The notes: generated from the sequence alone by a model not told the origin. A DNA stretch of 64,000 nucleotides from Marinobacterium_A aestuariivivens (GCF_042661465.1 NZ_JBHSWE010000001.1:5084001-5148000), one strand, 5' to 3'. Positions 16,250-27,023 are shown, counted from the first letter of the stretch. Program-made: numbers and translations.

Positions 16250-18457
16250 ATGAAATCCCGGGCCGAGATCGTCGACGAGAACTTCCGGCACCGCATTCTG
16301 GCCGGTGACCTGCCCTCGCCCAGAGTTCAATTGACACTGGACGAGTCGGGCCTCGATGCGGACAGGCTGTTGCAGCTGTTCGACAGCCAGTTGCTCAGTC
16401 GCCAGTTGGATCTCTGTTCTCGGCGGCTGCAGGCCCGGGGTGAATCCTTCTATACCATCGGCAGTGCCGGCCACGAGGGCAATGCCGCGGTGGCCGAGGC
16501 ATTCAGACCCGGCGATATCGCATTTCTGCATTATCGGGATGCCGCCTTTATGATCCAGCGCGCCCGCCAGCTCGAAGGGGAGGATCCGCTGCGGGACCTG
16601 CTGCTCTCCTTTACCGCCTCGCGTGACGACCCGATCGCGGGCGGACGGCACAAGGTACTGGGCAGTAAAAGCCTGCTGATCCCGCCCCAGACCAGTACGG
16701 TCGCCTCCCATCTGCCCAAGGCGCTGGGCGCGGCCTACAGCATTCCGCTGGCGCGCCGGCTCGGGCTCGGGGGCCCTCTGGCTCACAATAGCGTGGTGAT
16801 CTGCAGTTTCGGCGATGCCTCTGCCAACCATTCGACGGCACTCGGAGCGATCAACAGCGCCAGCTGGGCCGCGTACCAGCAGGTCCCCCTGCCGCTGGTG
16901 ATGGTTTGCGAGGACAACGACATCGGCATCTCGACGCCGACACCGCAAGGCTGGATCAGGGCCGCGTTCGGCAACCGTCCGGGCCTCGCCTACCTGTCGT
17001 GCGACGGCCTGAACCTGCTCGATAGCTATCGCACGGCACGGGAAGCCGCGAGGCTTGCGCGGGTTCACCACCGTCCGGTCTTTCTGCACCTGAGCTGCGT
17101 CCGCCTGCTGGGCCATGCCGGCTCCGATGCCGAAAGCGCCTATCGCACCAGCCAGGAGATCGAGGCGATCGAAGCACGGGATCCGCTGCTGTACTCGGCC
17201 CGGTTGCTGATCGACGAAGGCCTGTTGCGCCCGGACCAGGTCCTGGATCGTTACCTTGACTGTGGCGACGAGGTCGAGCGAGTGGCCCGGCAGGTCGTCG
17301 AGCGGCCGAAGCTGAAGAGCGCGGTCGAGGTCATGGCCAGCCTGATACCCCCACGCCGCGACGCGGCACCGGTGCAGCCCCTGGATGACGATGCGCGACA
17401 GACGCTCTTCGCCCGCGAACAGGTGTTGATGCGCGAACCCCAGCCCATGGCACGGTTGCTGAACTGGACGCTGGCGGAGCTGATGGCGATGCATCCCGAG
17501 ATCATTTTGATGGGCGAGGACATCGGTCCCAAGGGCGGGGTCTACAACGTCACCGGCAAGCTCAGCGAGAAATTCGGCCGTCACCGCGTGATCAATACGC
17601 TGCTCGACGAGCAGAGCATACTGGGGCTCGCGATCGGTGCGGCCCATAACGGTTTCGTGCCGATTCCGGAGATCCAGTTTCTCGCCTATGTCCACAATGC
17701 CGAGGACCAGATCCGCGGCGAGGCGGCGACGCTGCCGTTCTTTTCGTGCGGCCAGTACAGCAATCCGATGGTGATCCGCATCGCCGGTCTCGGTTATCAG
17801 CGCGGTTTCGGCGGTCATTTCCATAACGACAACAGCCTGGCGGTGTTTCGCGACATTCCCGGTCTGATCCTGGCCTGCCCGAGCAACGGTCGGGATGCGG
17901 TTGCGATGCTGCGCGAAAGCATCCGGCTTGCCCGCGAAGAGCAGCGGGTGGTGGTGTTCGTCGAACCGATCGCGCTCTACATGACCCGGGATCTGCACGA
18001 GGCCGGCGATGGCCTCTGGAGTTTCGACTACCGCTCCGCCGACCGGCTGCCGGCGCTGTCCTTCGGGCAGCCGGCGGTGGTGGGCGATGGCCGGGAGCTG
18101 GCGATCCTGAGCTACGGCAACGGCTATTACCTGAGCTGCCAGGCGGCCCGGGTACTCGAGCGCGAGCATAGCGTCCGGCTGCGGCTGGTCGACCTGCGCT
18201 GGCTGGTACCGCTGAACGAGGCCGCCATCCTCGATGCGATCCGCGACTGCAAGCGGGTGCTGATCGTCGACGAATGCCGGCGCAGCGGCTCTGTCAGCGA
18301 AGCCCTGATGACACTGGTCGCCGAGCGGATGGCGCCGATGCCGGCCCTGAAACGGCTCTGCGCCGAGGACAGCTTTATCGCGCTGGGACCGGCCTATGCC
18401 GCCACCCTGCCGTCGAAGGACGGCATCGTCGCCGCGGCGCTTGAGCTGTTGCAATAG
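16250..18457 (+). CDS. 2-Oxoacid dehydrogenase E1, fused alpha and beta subunits
   Basis: 735 aa, the length expected for a fused E1. The alpha part (about 1-370) has GSAGHEGNAAVAEAF, HYRDAAFM and the thiamine diphosphate motif SFGDASANHST followed by CEDNDIGIST. The beta part (about 400-735) has GEDIGPKGGVYNVT, QFLAYVHNAEDQ and the C-terminal transketolase-like domain with SYGNGYYLSCQAA and VDECRRSGSVSEAL. It decarboxylates a 2-oxoacid (branched-chain type most likely) and passes the acyl group to a lipoyl E2. No E2 or E3 gene is nearby, so the complex partners must be encoded elsewhere. It is monocistronic here, with the histone-deacetylase-family gene convergent. Confidence 0.93.
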   Translation: MKSRAEIVDENFRHRILAGDLPSPRVQLTLDESGLDADRLLQLFDSQLLSRQLDLCSRRLQARGESFYTIGSAGHEGNAAVAEAFRPGDIAFLHYRDAAFMIQRARQLEGEDPLRDLLLSFTASRDDPIAGGRHKVLGSKSLLIPPQTSTVASHLPKALGAAYSIPLARRLGLGGPLAHNSVVICSFGDASANHSTALGAINSASWAAYQQVPLPLVMVCEDNDIGISTPTPQGWIRAAFGNRPGLAYLSCDGLNLLDSYRTAREAARLARVHHRPVFLHLSCVRLLGHAGSDAESAYRTSQEIEAIEARDPLLYSARLLIDEGLLRPDQVLDRYLDCGDEVERVARQVVERPKLKSAVEVMASLIPPRRDAAPVQPLDDDARQTLFAREQVLMREPQPMARLLNWTLAELMAMHPEIILMGEDIGPKGGVYNVTGKLSEKFGRHRVINTLLDEQSILGLAIGAAHNGFVPIPEIQFLAYVHNAEDQIRGEAATLPFFSCGQYSNPMVIRIAGLGYQRGFGGHFHNDNSLAVFRDIPGLILACPSNGRDAVAMLRESIRLAREEQRVVVFVEPIALYMTRDLHEAGDGLWSFDYRSADRLPALSFGQPAVVGDGRELAILSYGNGYYLSCQAARVLEREHSVRLRLVDLRWLVPLNEAAILDAIRDCKRVLIVDECRRSGSVSEALMTLVAERMAPMPALKRLCAEDSFIALGPAYAATLPSKDGIVAAALELLQ

Positions 18458-18566
18458 CCAGGCGACGGGGCTTGGCCGTTGCGTAGACGCTGCGGACCCG
18501 AAGGGCACTTCCCCGGTGCGAATGCTTTAATTCCGAGCCAAACCTGTTCGCAGCTCCCACAGCGAA

Positions 18567-19490
18567 TCAGGCCTCCAGCAGACCCTCGAGGTGCTGTTCG
18601 ACCGAACGGCCCAGCGCCTGGAGACTGTAGCCGCCCTCGAGCACCGAGACGATTCGCCCGCCGGCGGAAGGCTTCGATGCATCGACGATCAGGTCGGTGA
18701 TCCAGCGAAAATCCGCATCCTCCAGCCGCAGCTGCGCCAGCGGGTCCTCGCGGTGGGCGTCGAAGCCGGCGGAAACGAAAATGATGTCCGGCCGGTGACG
18801 GCGCAGCGCCGGCAGCCAGTCGGCTTCGACCGCGAGGCGAAATTCATCGCTGGCGGTACCGGCCGGCAATGGCGTATGCACGATATTCGGGCGGCGGATA
18901 TCCTGGTAGCGGAACGGATAGAAGGGATACTGGAAACTGGAGCAGACCAGCACTTCCGGCCTGTCCTGAAAGATGTCGACGGTACCGTTGCCGTGATGGA
19001 CATCGAAATCCAGCACCGCGACGCGCTCGGCGCCGCCTTCCCTCAGCGCCCACTCGACGCCGACGGCGACATTGTTGAACAGGCAGAAGCCCATGGCACG
19101 TTCCTGTTCGGCATGATGCCCGGGCGGCCGGATGGCACAGAAGGCGTTGTCGACCTGGCCTGCCAGCACCCGTTTCGCGGCCTGCACCACGGCGCCGGCC
19201 GCCAGATGAGCCGCGCCGAGGCTGTGGGGGTTCAAAGCCGTGTCGGGATCGGCCCAGGCGAGGCCATGGCTCGGCAGCAGCGCTTCGATCTCGCGCACGA
19301 ACTCCCGGCCATGCGTCCAATACAGCAGCTCAACCTCGACCGGCGTCGCCAGCTGTATATCGAGGCGCTGGCGCAGATCCGATGCATCGAGTTGCCGCTC
19401 TATAGCCTGCAGGCGCTGCGGGCTCTCCGGATGTCCTGCGCCCATTTCATGCAGCTGGCAGTCGGGGTGGCTGATAAAGGCGGTGGTCAT
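18567..19490 (-). CDS. Histone deacetylase-family amidohydrolase
   Basis: 307 aa, the usual length of bacterial class II-like enzymes. Motifs run in order: HPESPQRL at 20-27, the RPPGHHAE active-site histidines, GFCLFNNVAV, the zinc site DFDVHHGNG, SAGFDAHREDPL and EGGYS. Bacterial members deacetylate acetylpolyamines, acetoin-related compounds or acyl-lysine. A polyamine role is possible given the puu genes 20 kb away (inference). The start MTTAFISHP is typical although its ribosome-binding site is poor. A TTACGGG tandem repeat lies just upstream. Convergent with the E1 gene. Confidence 0.93.
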   Translation of the reverse strand: MTTAFISHPDCQLHEMGAGHPESPQRLQAIERQLDASDLRQRLDIQLATPVEVELLYWTHGREFVREIEALLPSHGLAWADPDTALNPHSLGAAHLAAGAVVQAAKRVLAGQVDNAFCAIRPPGHHAEQERAMGFCLFNNVAVGVEWALREGGAERVAVLDFDVHHGNGTVDIFQDRPEVLVCSSFQYPFYPFRYQDIRRPNIVHTPLPAGTASDEFRLAVEADWLPALRRHRPDIIFVSAGFDAHREDPLAQLRLEDADFRWITDLIVDASKPSAGGRIVSVLEGGYSLQALGRSVEQHLEGLLEA

Positions 19491-19500
19491 AATATCAAGG

Positions 19501-19528
19501 TTACGGGTTACGGGTTACGGGTTACGGG
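19501..19528. repeat. Heptanucleotide tandem repeat (TTACGGG)4
   Basis: Four exact tandem copies of TTACGGG, preceded by GG, in the 61-base gap between the Rieske gene and the histone-deacetylase-family gene. It begins 11 bases upstream of the latter's start, so copy-number slippage could change expression. Confidence 0.85.
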
Positions 19529-19551
19529 CAGCTTAACGCCTGTCCTTGAGT

Positions 19552-19884
19552 CTAGTCGCTTGCCTTTGGTTGGGTGGCCACCAGCAGCCGGCCGTTTTCG
19601 ACACGGACCTCGAAGCGCAGCAGGTCCTCGAAGGCTGGCGGTTTCAGTACCTCACCGGTCCGGAGGTTGAAGCAGGCGCCGTGACGCGGACAGGTGACCC
19701 GGTCACCCTCGATCAGTCCGCCGCCCAGTTCCCCGCCGTCGTGCGGGCAGAGGTTCTCCACGGCATGGAAGGTACCGTCGACATTGACCACCAGCACGCT
19801 GTAGTCGGGCAGCCCGGCGACCAGGTGCTCGCCGGGTGCCAGGGTGCGGGCCTCGCCCAGATCCTGCCAGTCCATCTCGCTCAT
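19552..19884 (-). CDS. Rieske [2Fe-2S] ferredoxin at the end of the suf operon
   Basis: 110 aa. It contains a Rieske-type cluster site, CPHDGG (about residues 46-51) and CPRHGA (about 65-70), with Cys-x-His and Cys-x2-His ligands. The length matches small soluble Rieske ferredoxins that feed non-haem oxygenases or, when placed last in suf operons as here, probably assist Fe-S assembly by carrying electrons. No signal peptide. It follows sufT by three bases on the same strand, so it is in the operon. Confidence 0.92.
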   Translation of the reverse strand: MSEMDWQDLGEARTLAPGEHLVAGLPDYSVLVVNVDGTFHAVENLCPHDGGELGGGLIEGDRVTCPRHGACFNLRTGEVLKPPAFEDLLRFEVRVENGRLLVATQPKASD

Positions 19885-19887
19885 TCC

Positions 19888-20426
19888 TTACAATAACCCC
19901 AGTTTCAACCGTGCGGCCTCCGACATCCGGCTCTGATCCCAGGGCGGATCGAACACCAGATGCACATCGACCTCGCGGACATCGGGCAGCCGTAGCAGTC
20001 GCTGCCGCACCTCGGCCACCAGCACCGCCCCCATGCCACACCCCGGTGCGGTCAGGGTCATGTCGATGTCGACCCGAACGTGCCCGTCGGGCAGCGGCTC
20101 GACGTCACAGCGATAGACCAGGCCCAGCTCGAGAATATCCACCGGGATCTCCGGATCGTAACAGCTGCGGAGCACCCGCTTCACCGCCGTTCCGCTATCG
20201 TCACCGGGCCGGATCCACACCGGGGGCCGGCGGCGATCAGTCCCAGCGCATCGGCGTCGGCGCCGTCGATACGGGCCGTGGCGCCGTCGGCCTCGACGGT
20301 GTAATGACCGCCGAGCGACTGCACGATACCGACTTCGGTGCCCTCGGTAAGCCGGATGATACGGCCGGACGGGATCGCTATGGCATCGCAGTCTCGGGTG
20401 AGCCTCAGCCTGGTACGTTCCGTCAT
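19888..20426 (-). CDS. sufT: SufT Fe-S assembly protein, frameshifted
   Basis: Reconstructed protein of about 179 aa. The N-terminal part (MTERTRLRLTRDC, GGHYTVEADG) is the SufT-specific extension. The C-terminal part is a MIP18/DUF59 domain with SCYDPEIPVDILELGLVY and TLTAPGCGMG. One base appears missing in the C run at about 20222, where PRCGSG should read PPVWIRPG. SufT is a maturation factor needed for Fe-S delivery under high demand. It starts 7 bases after sufU and ends 3 bases before the Rieske gene, as expected in this operon. Confidence 0.85.
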
Positions 20427-20433
20427 CCGGGTG

Positions 20434-20892
20434 CTACTCCGTACTGACCGGGTCGTCGGCTTCGTGCGGCTCCAGTGCCGACAGGAGCGCATGCCAGGAC
20501 AGGGTCGCGCATTTGACCCGGCTCGGAAACTCCCGCACCCCGGCCAGCACCCGCAGCTTGCCAAGCTGGCTGTCGTCGGCCAGCGCCTCGCCGTGCAGCA
20601 TGCGCTGGAGGGCATCGACCAGTGCCCGCGCCTCGGGCCCGGTCATGCCCCTGACCGTTTCGGTCAGCAGCGAAGCCGAGGCCATCGAGATGGCGCAGCC
20701 CTGGCCCTGAAAGGCGACATCGTCGATCCGGCCATCGTCGGACAGATGGATGCAGAGTTCCAGCTGATCGCCGCAGATGGGATTGTAGCCCTCCCGGCAG
20801 CGACCGGCACCGTCAAGCCGGCGGAAATTGCGCGGATGACGGCCATGGTCGATGATCACCTCCTGATAGAGTTCGCGCAGTTCCGGGTCCAT
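20434..20892 (-). CDS. sufU: SufU-like Fe-S scaffold/sulfur transfer protein
   Basis: 152 aa from MDPELRELYQEVI. The three cysteines of the IscU/SufU fold are present: NPICGDQ, GQGCAISMAS and SRVKCATLSW. The Asp of GDQ is also kept. The insertion between the second and third Cys (GPEARALVDALQRMLHGE) is typical of SufU rather than IscU. SufU accepts sulfur from SufS and passes it to the SufBCD scaffold. The longer frame from 20919 is rejected because ATG 20892 starts one base after the sufS stop and begins the conserved region. Confidence 0.92.
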   Translation of the reverse strand: MDPELRELYQEVIIDHGRHPRNFRRLDGAGRCREGYNPICGDQLELCIHLSDDGRIDDVAFQGQGCAISMASASLLTETVRGMTGPEARALVDALQRMLHGEALADDSQLGKLRVLAGVREFPSRVKCATLSWHALLSALEPHEADDPVSTE

Positions 20893-20893
20893 C

Positions 20894-22149
20894 TCAGCGG
20901 CCTCCCGCCGGACGGCCAAAGAGCCGCACCACCTCGTGCAGGCCCTCGACCAGGCGGTCGATATCGTCGCCGGTGTTGTAGAGCCCGAGTGAGGCCCGGA
21001 CGGTACCGGGGATCCGGTAGTGGCTCATCAGCGGCATGGCGCAGTGGTGGCCGGCACGGACCGCGACACCGAAGCGATCGAGCACCGTGGCGATATCGTG
21101 GGGATGGGCCTGTTCCATCACGAACGACAGTATGCCGGTCTTGTGCCGCGCCGTGCCGACAAGACGCAGCCCAGGGATCGAGAGCACCGCCTCGGTCGCA
21201 TGGCCCAGCAGCCGCTGTTCATAAGCCCCGATTGCCGCCAGTCCCGCCGACTCGAGGTAATCGATGGCGGCGCCGAGACCGATGGCGCCGGCGATATGGG
21301 GCGTGCCGGCCTCGAAGCGATGGGGCGGCGCCGGAACTCGCTGTCGGTCAAGCTGACCCGGGTGATCATTTCGCCACCGCCCTGCCAGGGATCCATCGCT
21401 TCCAGCAGTGCCAGGCGGCCGTAGAGCACGCCGATACCGGTCGGGCCATAGACCTTGTGACCGGAAAAGGCATAGAAGTCGGCGCCGAGCTGCTGTACGT
21501 CGATACGCAGATGGGGCGCAGCCTGGGCGCCGTCGATCAGCACCGGGATGCCCTTGGCATGCGCCCTGGCGACCAGGTCCTGTACCGGATTGACGGTCCC
21601 CAGGGCATTTGAGACATGGGTCAGGGCCAGCAGTCGCGTACGCGGACCGAGCAGCGCCTCGGCGGCGCCGAGGTCCAGTTCACCGTGCGGCAGCAGTGGA
21701 ATCGCCTGCAGCCGCGCGCCGGTCTGCCGGCACAGCAGTTGCCAGGGCACAATATTGGAGTGGTGCTCCATGACGCTGATCAGGATCTCGTCGCCGGGCC
21801 CGAGGTGCGGCCGGAACCCGGCCTGGGCCACCAGGTTGATCGCCTCGGTGGTGCCGCGCACGAAAACGATCTCCTCGCGCTGCCCGGCATTGATGAAAGC
21901 CTTCACCCGGTCCCGCGCCTTCTCGTAAGCGGCCGTTGCCTCTTCGCTGAGGCAATGCACGCCGCGATGGACATTGGCATTGAAGTGGCTGTAGTAGTGC
22001 TGCAGGCAGTCGAGCACCGGCTGCGGCTTCTGCGTCGTGGCGGCATTGTCGAGATAGACCAGCGGCCGGCCGTGGACCTGGCGCGCGAGAATCGGGAAGT
22101 CGGCCCGCAGGGCCTGCGGGTCGAAGCTCTGGGGCAATTGTAGCTTCAT
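20894..22149 (-). CDS. sufS: SufS cysteine desulfurase, frameshifted
   Basis: Reconstructed protein of about 419 aa. It is a PLP enzyme: YLDNAATTQKP near the N-terminus, EHHSNIVPW, and the PLP lysine in FSGHKVYGPTG. The active-site Cys is in RAGHHCAMPLM in the C-terminal part. One base is missing in the C run near 21323, where EFRRRPIAS should continue as PHRFEAGTPH. SufS takes sulfur from cysteine for Fe-S assembly. Its ATG overlaps the sufD stop (ATGA, 22146-22149) and its stop lies one base before sufU. Confidence 0.9.
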
Positions 22150-23450
22150 GGCGATCCGCTCCCGCCCGGCAGGCGTTCCAGAGCCTGCTCGATCAGCGTT
22201 TGCAGATACTCCTGCAGCGTGCCGGAAGGCACCCGCTGCAGTGACTCCCGGGCGAAAGCGAAGGTCAGCAAACGGGTCGCCAGTTGCGCCGACAGGCCGC
22301 GGCTGCGCAGATAGAAGAGCGCATCCTCGTCGAGATAGCCGACGGTGGCGCCATGGGAGCATTTGACGTCATCGGCCTCGATCTGCAGCTCGGGCTTGGT
22401 ATCCATCTCGGCGCCTTCGGACAGCAGCAGGTTGCGGTTGATCTGGCGGGCATCGCTGCGCTGGGCACCGGGATGCACCACCGCCAGACCGTTGAAGACA
22501 CCGCGGGCATGGTCCCAGAGGATGCCCTTGTAGAACTGGTCGCTACGCCCCCGGGTGCCAGGTGATCGACCCGGAGATGGTTGTCCAGATGCTGATGCCC
22601 GCCCAGCAGGTAGAGCCCGTCGAGCTGTGCTTCGGCCCCCTCGCCGCCCAACCGGACCTGCAGGTCGTTGCGGCACAGGGCGCCGCCGAGGTTGAGGCTG
22701 AATGTCCGGTAGCGGCTGCCGGGGGCCTGCTCGACATGGATGCCGGCAAACTGCTGTGCCCTGTCGCCTTCGCGCACCAGGCGGCCATGGAACAGCTTCG
22801 CCCCTCGCCCAGGCGAATCTCACAAAGCAAATCGGTGAGATGCGGCGCTTCACCCTGTCCGGTCGACTCCTCGATCAGCAGCGCTTCGCTGCCGGCTTCG
22901 AGCACGATCAGCAGGCGCGGGAAAGCGGCCGCGGGCGCCTCTTCCGGAGCGCCTTCGAAGCGGCAATGGATCGGCTGCTCCATGCGGGTACCGGCCGCCA
23001 GCCAGAGCAGCAGGCCGTCATCGAAGCGACTGGCATTGAGGGCGGCAAAGGGATGACCGTCGAGCCGGGCGATTTGCCCGAGATGAGATTGCAGCAGCGG
23101 GCGCTCCGTGGTCAGGGCCTCATGAAGCGACAGCAGCTTGACACCCGGCGGCAGCGGCATCCGCCGGGACTGCCGGGCGCAGTAACGTCCGCCCCTGAAC
23201 AGCAGCAGATGACCGCCCAGGGGGTATCCGCCGGCTGCGCCCCCTCATCGGGGACACCGTCCCGTCCGATCATGAAGCCGCGCGCGGGCAGGTCGTCCAG
23301 GCGGGTATATTTCCAGGCTTCCACATGGGGCTCCGGCAGGCCGGCCGCTTCGAACAGACGCCAGGCCTGGCGCCGCTGTTCCTGCAGCCAGGGCCAGCCA
23401 GCCGCCGGCAGTCGCGACCAGTCCGGACATTCGCCCAGGCGCTCAGTCAT
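22146..23450 (-). CDS. sufD: SufD Fe-S scaffold subunit, three frameshifts
   Basis: Reconstructed protein of about 435 aa starting MTERLGECPDWSRLP. Pieces in three frames join near 23200, 22800 and 22555. They contain HVEAWKYTRLDDLPARG, then HPFAALNASRFDDGLLLWLAAG, then RTFSLNLGGALCRNDLQVRL, and finally the SufB/SufD core end with DDVKCSHGATVGYLDEDALFYLRSRG. SufD forms the SufB-SufC-SufD scaffold complex that builds clusters. The gene overlaps sufC by eight bases and sufS by four. Three shifts in one essential-operon gene argue for sequencing error. Confidence 0.88.
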
Positions 23451-24213
23451 GGCCGGTCTCTCCCGGCACGGCCCGCCCGTACCCGGACTGCTCGAGTTCG
23501 AGCGCCAGCTCAGGCCCGCCGGAGCGGCCGATGCGACCGTCCTGCAGTACATGAACGAAGTCGGGCCTGACATGGTCGAGCAGGCGCTGATAATGGGTCA
23601 CCAGGATCAGTGCCCGATCCTCGCGCCTGAAGGCGTTGATGCCCGCCGCGATACGCTTCAGCGCATCGATGTCGAGGCCGGAATCGGTTTCGTCGAGAAT
23701 CGCCAGTTGCGGCTCCAGCACCAGCATCTGCAGGATCTCGTTGCTCTTCTTCTCGCCGCCGGAAAAGCCCTCGTTGACGCCCCGGTACAGCAGCGCCTCG
23801 TCCATCTGCATCTGCTGCATCCGCGCCTTTACCGTATCGAGAAACTCCAGTGCATCGAGTTCGCTTTCTGCGCGCTGCTTGCGCAGACTGTTGAGGGCGC
23901 TCTTGAGAAACTGGATATTGCTGACACCCGGAATCTCGACCGGGTACTGGAAGGCGAGAAAGAGCCCCGCCGCGGCGCGCTGCTCCACATCCAGCGCCAG
24001 CAGATCCCGGCCGCGATAGCGTACCTCCCCACCCTTGACGTCGTAGCCCGGATGACCCACCAGGACATGGGCAAGGGTGCTCTTGCCGGAGCCGTTGGGC
24101 CCCATGATGGTATGCACCTCACCGGCGTCGATCTCGAGATCCAGGCCGCGGAGAATCGATTTGCCCTCGACCTCGACGCAGAGGCCGCGGATCGACAGCA
24201 GAGGCTCAGCCAT
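23443..24213 (-). CDS. sufC: SufC ATPase of the Fe-S scaffold
   Basis: 256 aa, intact. Walker A is GPNGSGKST (about residues 38-46), the Q-loop FLAFQYPVEIPG, the signature GFSGGEKKSNEILQM and Walker B LAILDETDSGLDIDALK, followed by the His of VTHYQRLLDH. The variant signature and the DETDSGLD block are typical of SufC. It powers conformational change in the SufBCD complex. A GGGAGG site lies before the ATG. The start overlaps the end of the 41-aa small ORF, and the stop overlaps sufD. Confidence 0.96.
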   Translation of the reverse strand: MAEPLLSIRGLCVEVEGKSILRGLDLEIDAGEVHTIMGPNGSGKSTLAHVLVGHPGYDVKGGEVRYRGRDLLALDVEQRAAAGLFLAFQYPVEIPGVSNIQFLKSALNSLRKQRAESELDALEFLDTVKARMQQMQMDEALLYRGVNEGFSGGEKKSNEILQMLVLEPQLAILDETDSGLDIDALKRIAAGINAFRREDRALILVTHYQRLLDHVRPDFVHVLQDGRIGRSGGPELALELEQSGYGRAVPGETGHD

Positions 24214-24331
24214 TGCGCACCTCCCGCCGCCGCGCGCTCCAGGGACGGAACTTTTCGAGCCAGCGCAGCAGCCAGCGGATGAACGCCAGCAGCAGTTCCA
24301 GCAGGCCGGGCTTTCGCGTCCACAGAGTCAT
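24206..24331 (-). CDS. 41-aa hydrophobic small ORF inside the suf operon
   Basis: ATG at 24331 with AGGGAG seven bases upstream; TGA at 24206-24208 overlaps the sufC start. The product starts MTLWTRKPGLLELLLAFIRW and continues LLRWLEKFRPWSARRREVRNG. The segment from Leu10 to Leu24 is strongly hydrophobic with Trp/Arg spacing like a membrane-surface or short transmembrane helix, and the tail is basic. It fills the 130-base gap between sufB and sufC almost exactly, with its own ribosome-binding site and coupling to sufC. No family recognised. It may only couple translation. Confidence 0.55.
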   Translation of the reverse strand: MTLWTRKPGLLELLLAFIRWLLRWLEKFRPWSARRREVRNG

Positions 24332-24341
24332 CGCGTTCTCC

Positions 24342-25790
<1,449 letters not shown>

Positions 25791-25857
25791 GTTGCCGACC
25801 TCCCCCTGCACTAAACAGGTTTTCTGAATACCCCTTATTGCGTCCTTCAGTACCAGT

Positions 25858-25967
25858 GTAGGGTGGAATGAGCCTGCTGGCGAATTCCGCCGGCGGATCG
25901 AAATCGGTCATAGACCTCGCGGTAGTCCGGCAGGCCCGGCGGAATTCGCACGCTCATTCCGCCCTAC
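25858..25967. repeat. 110-bp palindromic element (family 1, copy A)
   Basis: Outer arms GTAGGGTGGAATGAGC and GCTCATTCCGCCCTAC pair in 15 of 16 positions. Inner arms GCGAATTCCGCCGG (25880-25893) and CCGGCGGAATTCGC (25936-25949) pair perfectly. It lies between the RND adaptor stop (3 bases away) and the sufB promoter region. The same arrangement, also 110 bp, recurs at 57980-58089. It looks like a non-autonomous MITE or REP-type repeat. Confidence 0.85.
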
Positions 25968-25970
25968 GGA

Positions 25971-27023
25971 CTATTGTTGAGGTACGGGCAGTACCCGGTC
26001 GCCGGATGCAAGACCGGCCAGAACCTCGAATTCACCGGGCGCCACCTCATCGCCCAGGCGCAGAATGCGGCGCTCTGCCCGGCCCCGGACCTCGACCCAG
26101 GCAAGGCTCAGTTGACCCATCCGGGCGATGCGGTCCGCGGGAATGCGCAGTTGGGTCTCGGTACCGGCCGGCACCACAAGCCGGGCGTACATGCCCGGCA
26201 GCAGCCGACTGTCGTAGTCGATCTGTACCTTGACCAGGAAGCTGCGCGAACCCGGATCGGCGGCCGGCACCCGTTCCTCCAGTGTCGCCGGCAGTTCGAT
26301 GCCCAGCGCCGGAATCTCGACGACCAGGGGCTGGCCGTTTTCGAGCGACAGTGCCAGTGATTCCCGGACATGGGCCTCGATGCGCAGCGTCAGCGGGTTG
26401 TAGATCGACAGCAGCCGGGTGCCGGGCGTTGCGGTATCGCCGGGTTCGGCGAAGCGGTCAACCACCCGCCCCCGTATCGGCGAGACGATGCGGGTGTAAC
26501 TGACGGCGGTACGGACCTCTTCGAGCGCCTGTTCAGCGGCGGCCTTTTCCGCCACCAGGGCATCGTAATTGGACCGGGCACGGTCCAGATCGGCCCGGGC
26601 CAGTACCCCGCGCTGAATCAGGTCCTGTGCCCGGCGCAGGTTCTGTTCCGCTTCCAGCAGCCTGGCGCTGGCCGCCCGCACCTGCTCGGCTGCCTGGGAT
26701 TCGCGCGAACGCAGGTCCGACTGTTCCAGTTCGATCAGCAGCTGGCCGGGTTCGACGCTGTCACCGGCCCGGACCTGAATGGCGGTGATTCGCGCCAGCA
26801 GGCGCGATGAAATGTCCGTCGCCTCCTTCGCCCTGACGCTGGCCGGTACCGACTCGTAGAGCGGCTGTTCAATGGCCCTGACCTGCAGCGACGCCTCCAG
26901 CGCCGGAGCCGGCAGCGGCTCGAGGCCGGGCTCGATGCGCGGGCTGAATACCCCGGCCATCCAGGCCACCATCAGAATCAGGAAAACCAGGGCGACCAGC
27001 GGTGCCAACACCTTGCGCATCAT
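25971..27023 (-). CDS. RND efflux periplasmic adaptor (membrane fusion protein)
   Basis: 350 aa starting MMRKVLAPLVALVFLILMVAWMAG, a signal anchor. The order is typical of the HlyD/AcrA family: a barrel-sandwich half (RITAIQVRAGDSVEPGQLLIELEQSD), a coiled-coil hairpin with Ala/Glu/Arg heptads (LLEAEQNLRRAQDLIQRG, LARADLDRARSNYDALVAEK), the second half (YTRIVSPIRGRVVDRFAEPGD) and the beta-barrel and membrane-proximal domains. It links the inner-membrane pump to an outer-membrane channel. The start overlaps the stop of the pump gene (ATGA, 27020-27023). No TolC-like gene is adjacent. Substrate unknown. Confidence 0.92.
   Translation of the reverse strand: MMRKVLAPLVALVFLILMVAWMAGVFSPRIEPGLEPLPAPALEASLQVRAIEQPLYESVPASVRAKEATDISSRLLARITAIQVRAGDSVEPGQLLIELEQSDLRSRESQAAEQVRAASARLLEAEQNLRRAQDLIQRGVLARADLDRARSNYDALVAEKAAAEQALEEVRTAVSYTRIVSPIRGRVVDRFAEPGDTATPGTRLLSIYNPLTLRIEAHVRESLALSLENGQPLVVEIPALGIELPATLEERVPAADPGSRSFLVKVQIDYDSRLLPGMYARLVVPAGTETQLRIPADRIARMGQLSLAWVEVRGRAERRILRLGDEVAPGEFEVLAGLASGDRVLPVPQQ

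Noticed and set aside
16199..18508. Open frame of 769 codons antisense to the E1 gene
   Set aside because: The opposite strand carries an intact, motif-complete E1 gene; the antisense translation is rich in Gln, Arg and His without motifs, as expected for G+C-rich shadow frames.
19501..19528. Telomere-like or CRISPR-like repeat
   Set aside because: Only four direct 7-base copies without spacers; no Cas genes in the window.
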